Source: Duncaniella sp. (GTDB lineage: Bacteria > Bacteroidota > Bacteroidia > Bacteroidales > Muribaculaceae). Taken from it: a DNA stretch of 9,220 nt. The notes below the pieces were generated by a model, which saw only the letters and a program-made list of their open reading frames with translations, did not search any database and had not been told where the DNA came from. Where the stretch lies: positions 1 through 9,220 of the forward strand of contig JAFLRW010000070.1 of the NCBI GenBank assembly GCA_022511285.1. Direction: 5' to 3'. This document shows positions 7,552 to 9,220 of this stretch, one piece after another; position 1 is the stretch's first letter; every line of letters begins with the position of its first letter. The position numbers and the translations under genes were made by a program.

Positions 7552-7572
7552 CCCTTTGAAAAATGGTCAGCA

Positions 7573-9220
7573 ATGACAAGGCATAAACTCCTCAGCCTGA
7601 CTGCCGCTCTCTTCGTTGCGGCAGCCGGGCTTTCAGCTGCGGATACACTCCCCACCCCGCTCCACTACCGTCCTACACCCGACGGCACCGGAGCGATGAC
7701 CGTCGACGGCAATCGCAAATATATCCGCGGGCTCTACGGCGCCCACTCCGGTTTTCGTATGGATTGCAGCGATATGCCCGAGTTTGGCATCTACCTCCCG
7801 GGCATGGGGGGCAACCTGCTACTGACACTCCCGGAAGGGAGCTGCACAGCCACATATACTCCCGGACGAATGGACTACATCCAAGGTGGAGTGACGGTCG
7901 AGGCTCAGGTGATGCGTGAAGGCTCGGATGCCGCGCTGTGGCGCATCACTAATACCAACAGGTCGAAAGTCACCATCGGTGTGAGATTTGGTGGTGTGGG
8001 AGATAAAAACTTCTCCCGCAACGGCGATCTTGGAGTTGACAAGCCTGACTGCTTTGACCTCAAACCGGAATATTGTAAAGACAATATATATAAGGTGGGT
8101 AAAAACGGTGTGGTGACAATAGAATATGGCATCAAGTCACGCAAAACCCTATCTATCGTACTGCCGACAGACACCCATACCATCACCGGTATGCCTTGCT
8201 ATGAGGGGAGCATCACCCTTAAGCCCGGCGAAAGCCGCATCATTGCTCTATTTCCGGCCGGTGTGACACCCGTGACCGGCAAAAAGCTCAGCACACTGTT
8301 TGCCAAGGCTGAAAGACAGCGCGCGGCTCTGGCCGGAAGCGTCAAGTTTACCACCCCGGATCCTCTGTTCACCCCCATAGGAAGTGCCCTTGCCATAGCC
8401 GCTGACGGCATCTGGAGCGGCGAGGCTTGGCTCCACGGCTCTATAGGATGGCGCACTCCTCACCTCGGGTGGCGCGGAGCATACGTCGGCGACGCAATCG
8501 GACGCCACGACAGGGCCCTCACTCACTTCCGCACTTATGCCGCAAATCAGGTAACTGACCGCCCGCCGCTGTATGAACATCCCCGTCAAGACGCTACACT
8601 CAACCTTGCCCGAGCCGAAAAGCGCTGGGGCACTCCGATGTATAGCAACGGATACATCTGCCGCCGTCCCGGGAAAAAAGATGAGATGAGCCATTACGAC
8701 ATGAATCTCGTCTATGCCGACGCCTTGCTGCGCCACTTCCGCCACACAGCCGACACTGCTGCTATGCGCGAACTGTTCCCAACCCTTAAACTACATCTTG
8801 AGTGGGAAAAACGCAACTTCGACCCCGACGGTGACCATCTCTACGATGCATATTGTTGCATCTGGGCCTCAGATGCCTTATATTATAATGGCGGTGCCGT
8901 CACCCACTCGTCGGCCTACAATAGATTAGCCAACAGTATTGCCGCTGATGTGGCCGAGGCTATTGGTGAAGACCCTACGCCCTATCGAGTTGAAGCCGAG
9001 GCTATAGGAAAGGCTATCGACAGTGTGTTGTGGATGCCCGAGCGAGGCCATTGGGCTGAGTTTCGCGACCTCGGCCACAACGAGCGCCTTCATCCCGGAG
9101 CTGCCCTTTGGACCATCTACCACGCTATCGACTCCGAGGTGGCCGACCCGTTCCGCACCTATGCCTCCACCGTCTACATCGACTCTCTGATACCGCATAT
9201 CCCGGTGATGGCCGAAGGGT
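7573..9220 (+). CDS. Secreted DUF4450-like protein, likely carbohydrate-active (3' end beyond window)
   Basis: Open frame of 549 codons running off the right edge. It was translated by hand from the ATG at 7573; another ATG at 7563 is in a different frame and meets a stop after seven codons. A Sec signal peptide (positive MTRHK, then a hydrophobic core to about residue 20) probably ends at LSAA near residue 23; there is no lipobox cysteine. The N-terminal domain has KYIRGLYGAHSGFRMDC (49-65) and DMPEFGIYLPGMGGN (67-81), which I recognise as the DUF4450 pattern of Bacteroidetes polysaccharide-utilisation proteins. From about residue 260 the chain becomes helical and Trp-rich (GEAWLHGSIGWRTPHLGWRG at 283-302, MSHYDMNLVYADALLRHF at 372-389, WASDALYYNGG at 431-441), like a six-hairpin glycosidase barrel. 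Activity of the family is not something I can state. It follows the lipoprotein gene by 21 bases without a terminator, so they are probably co-transcribed and act on the same glycan in the periplasm. Confidence 0.78.
   Translation, partial: MTRHKLLSLTAALFVAAAGLSAADTLPTPLHYRPTPDGTGAMTVDGNRKYIRGLYGAHSGFRMDCSDMPEFGIYLPGMGGNLLLTLPEGSCTATYTPGRMDYIQGGVTVEAQVMREGSDAALWRITNTNRSKVTIGVRFGGVGDKNFSRNGDLGVDKPDCFDLKPEYCKDNIYKVGKNGVVTIEYGIKSRKTLSIVLPTDTHTITGMPCYEGSITLKPGESRIIALFPAGVTPVTGKKLSTLFAKAERQRAALAGSVKFTTPDPLFTPIGSALAIAADGIWSGEAWLHGSIGWRTPHLGWRGAYVGDAIGRHDRALTHFRTYAANQVTDRPPLYEHPRQDATLNLARAEKRWGTPMYSNGYICRRPGKKDEMSHYDMNLVYADALLRHFRHTADTAAMRELFPTLKLHLEWEKRNFDPDGDHLYDAYCCIWASDALYYNGGAVTHSSAYNRLANSIAADVAEAIGEDPTPYRVEAEAIGKAIDSVLWMPERGHWAEFRDLGHNERLHPGAALWTIYHAIDSEVADPFRTYASTVYIDSLIPHIPVMAEG

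Noticed and set aside
7905..8745. Minus-strand open frames opposite the DUF4450-like gene
   Set aside because: They are opposite-strand shadows of a continuous 549-codon plus-strand frame with signal peptide and family motifs; their translations show no domain.
1..9220. CRISPR arrays, tRNA or rRNA genes, insertion sequences, phage or toxin-antitoxin genes
   Set aside because: No regularly spaced repeats, no cloverleaf-like sequence, no transposase or integrase motifs, and almost all the window is occupied by the six assigned genes.

Overview
The window looks like a chromosomal segment from a Bacteroidales bacterium, possibly of the Muribaculaceae or Bacteroidaceae type. The evidence is a TAnnTTTG-type promoter element (consensus -7 box of this phylum) upstream of a lipoprotein gene, start codons without strong Shine-Dalgarno sequences, the Bacteroidetes-style AddB-like nuclease/helicase protein, and a DUF4450-like secreted protein, a family known mainly from gut Bacteroidetes. 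The genus is inference only.

Layout: two divergent gene blocks share a 312-base AT-rich intergenic region at 5119-5430. The left block is on the minus strand, in transcription order: a Crp/Fnr-type regulator (5118-4399), a neurotransmitter:sodium-symporter (NSS) family transporter (4394-3048), a DNA polymerase III delta-prime-like clamp-loader subunit (3023-1884), and the N-terminal 624 codons of an AddB-like/PD-(D/E)XK-family recombination protein (1873 to the left edge). Gaps are 4, 24 and 10 bases, so the four genes are probably one transcription unit. The 1-1873 region is a single uninterrupted reading frame running off the edge.

The right block is on the plus strand: a complete 706-residue lipoprotein with a beta-sandwich-like N-terminal half and an (alpha/alpha)6 six-hairpin-glycosidase-like C-terminal half (5431-7551), followed after 21 bases by a secreted DUF4450-like protein (7573 to the right edge, truncated). 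The pair looks like a small polysaccharide-processing operon. No SusC/SusD pair, sulfatase or dedicated sensor is visible, and the substrate is unknown.

How the genes work together: the right pair probably acts in the periplasm on a glycan, since the lipoprotein lacks the acidic surface-export signal after its lipidated cysteine. The left block combines a regulator and a Na+-coupled amino-acid-type transporter, tightly linked, with two DNA replication/repair genes. The first pair may be a functional unit (regulator controlling uptake of an amino acid or related amine), whereas its link with holB and addB may be only co-transcription. No RNA genes, insertion sequences, CRISPR arrays or phage genes were seen.
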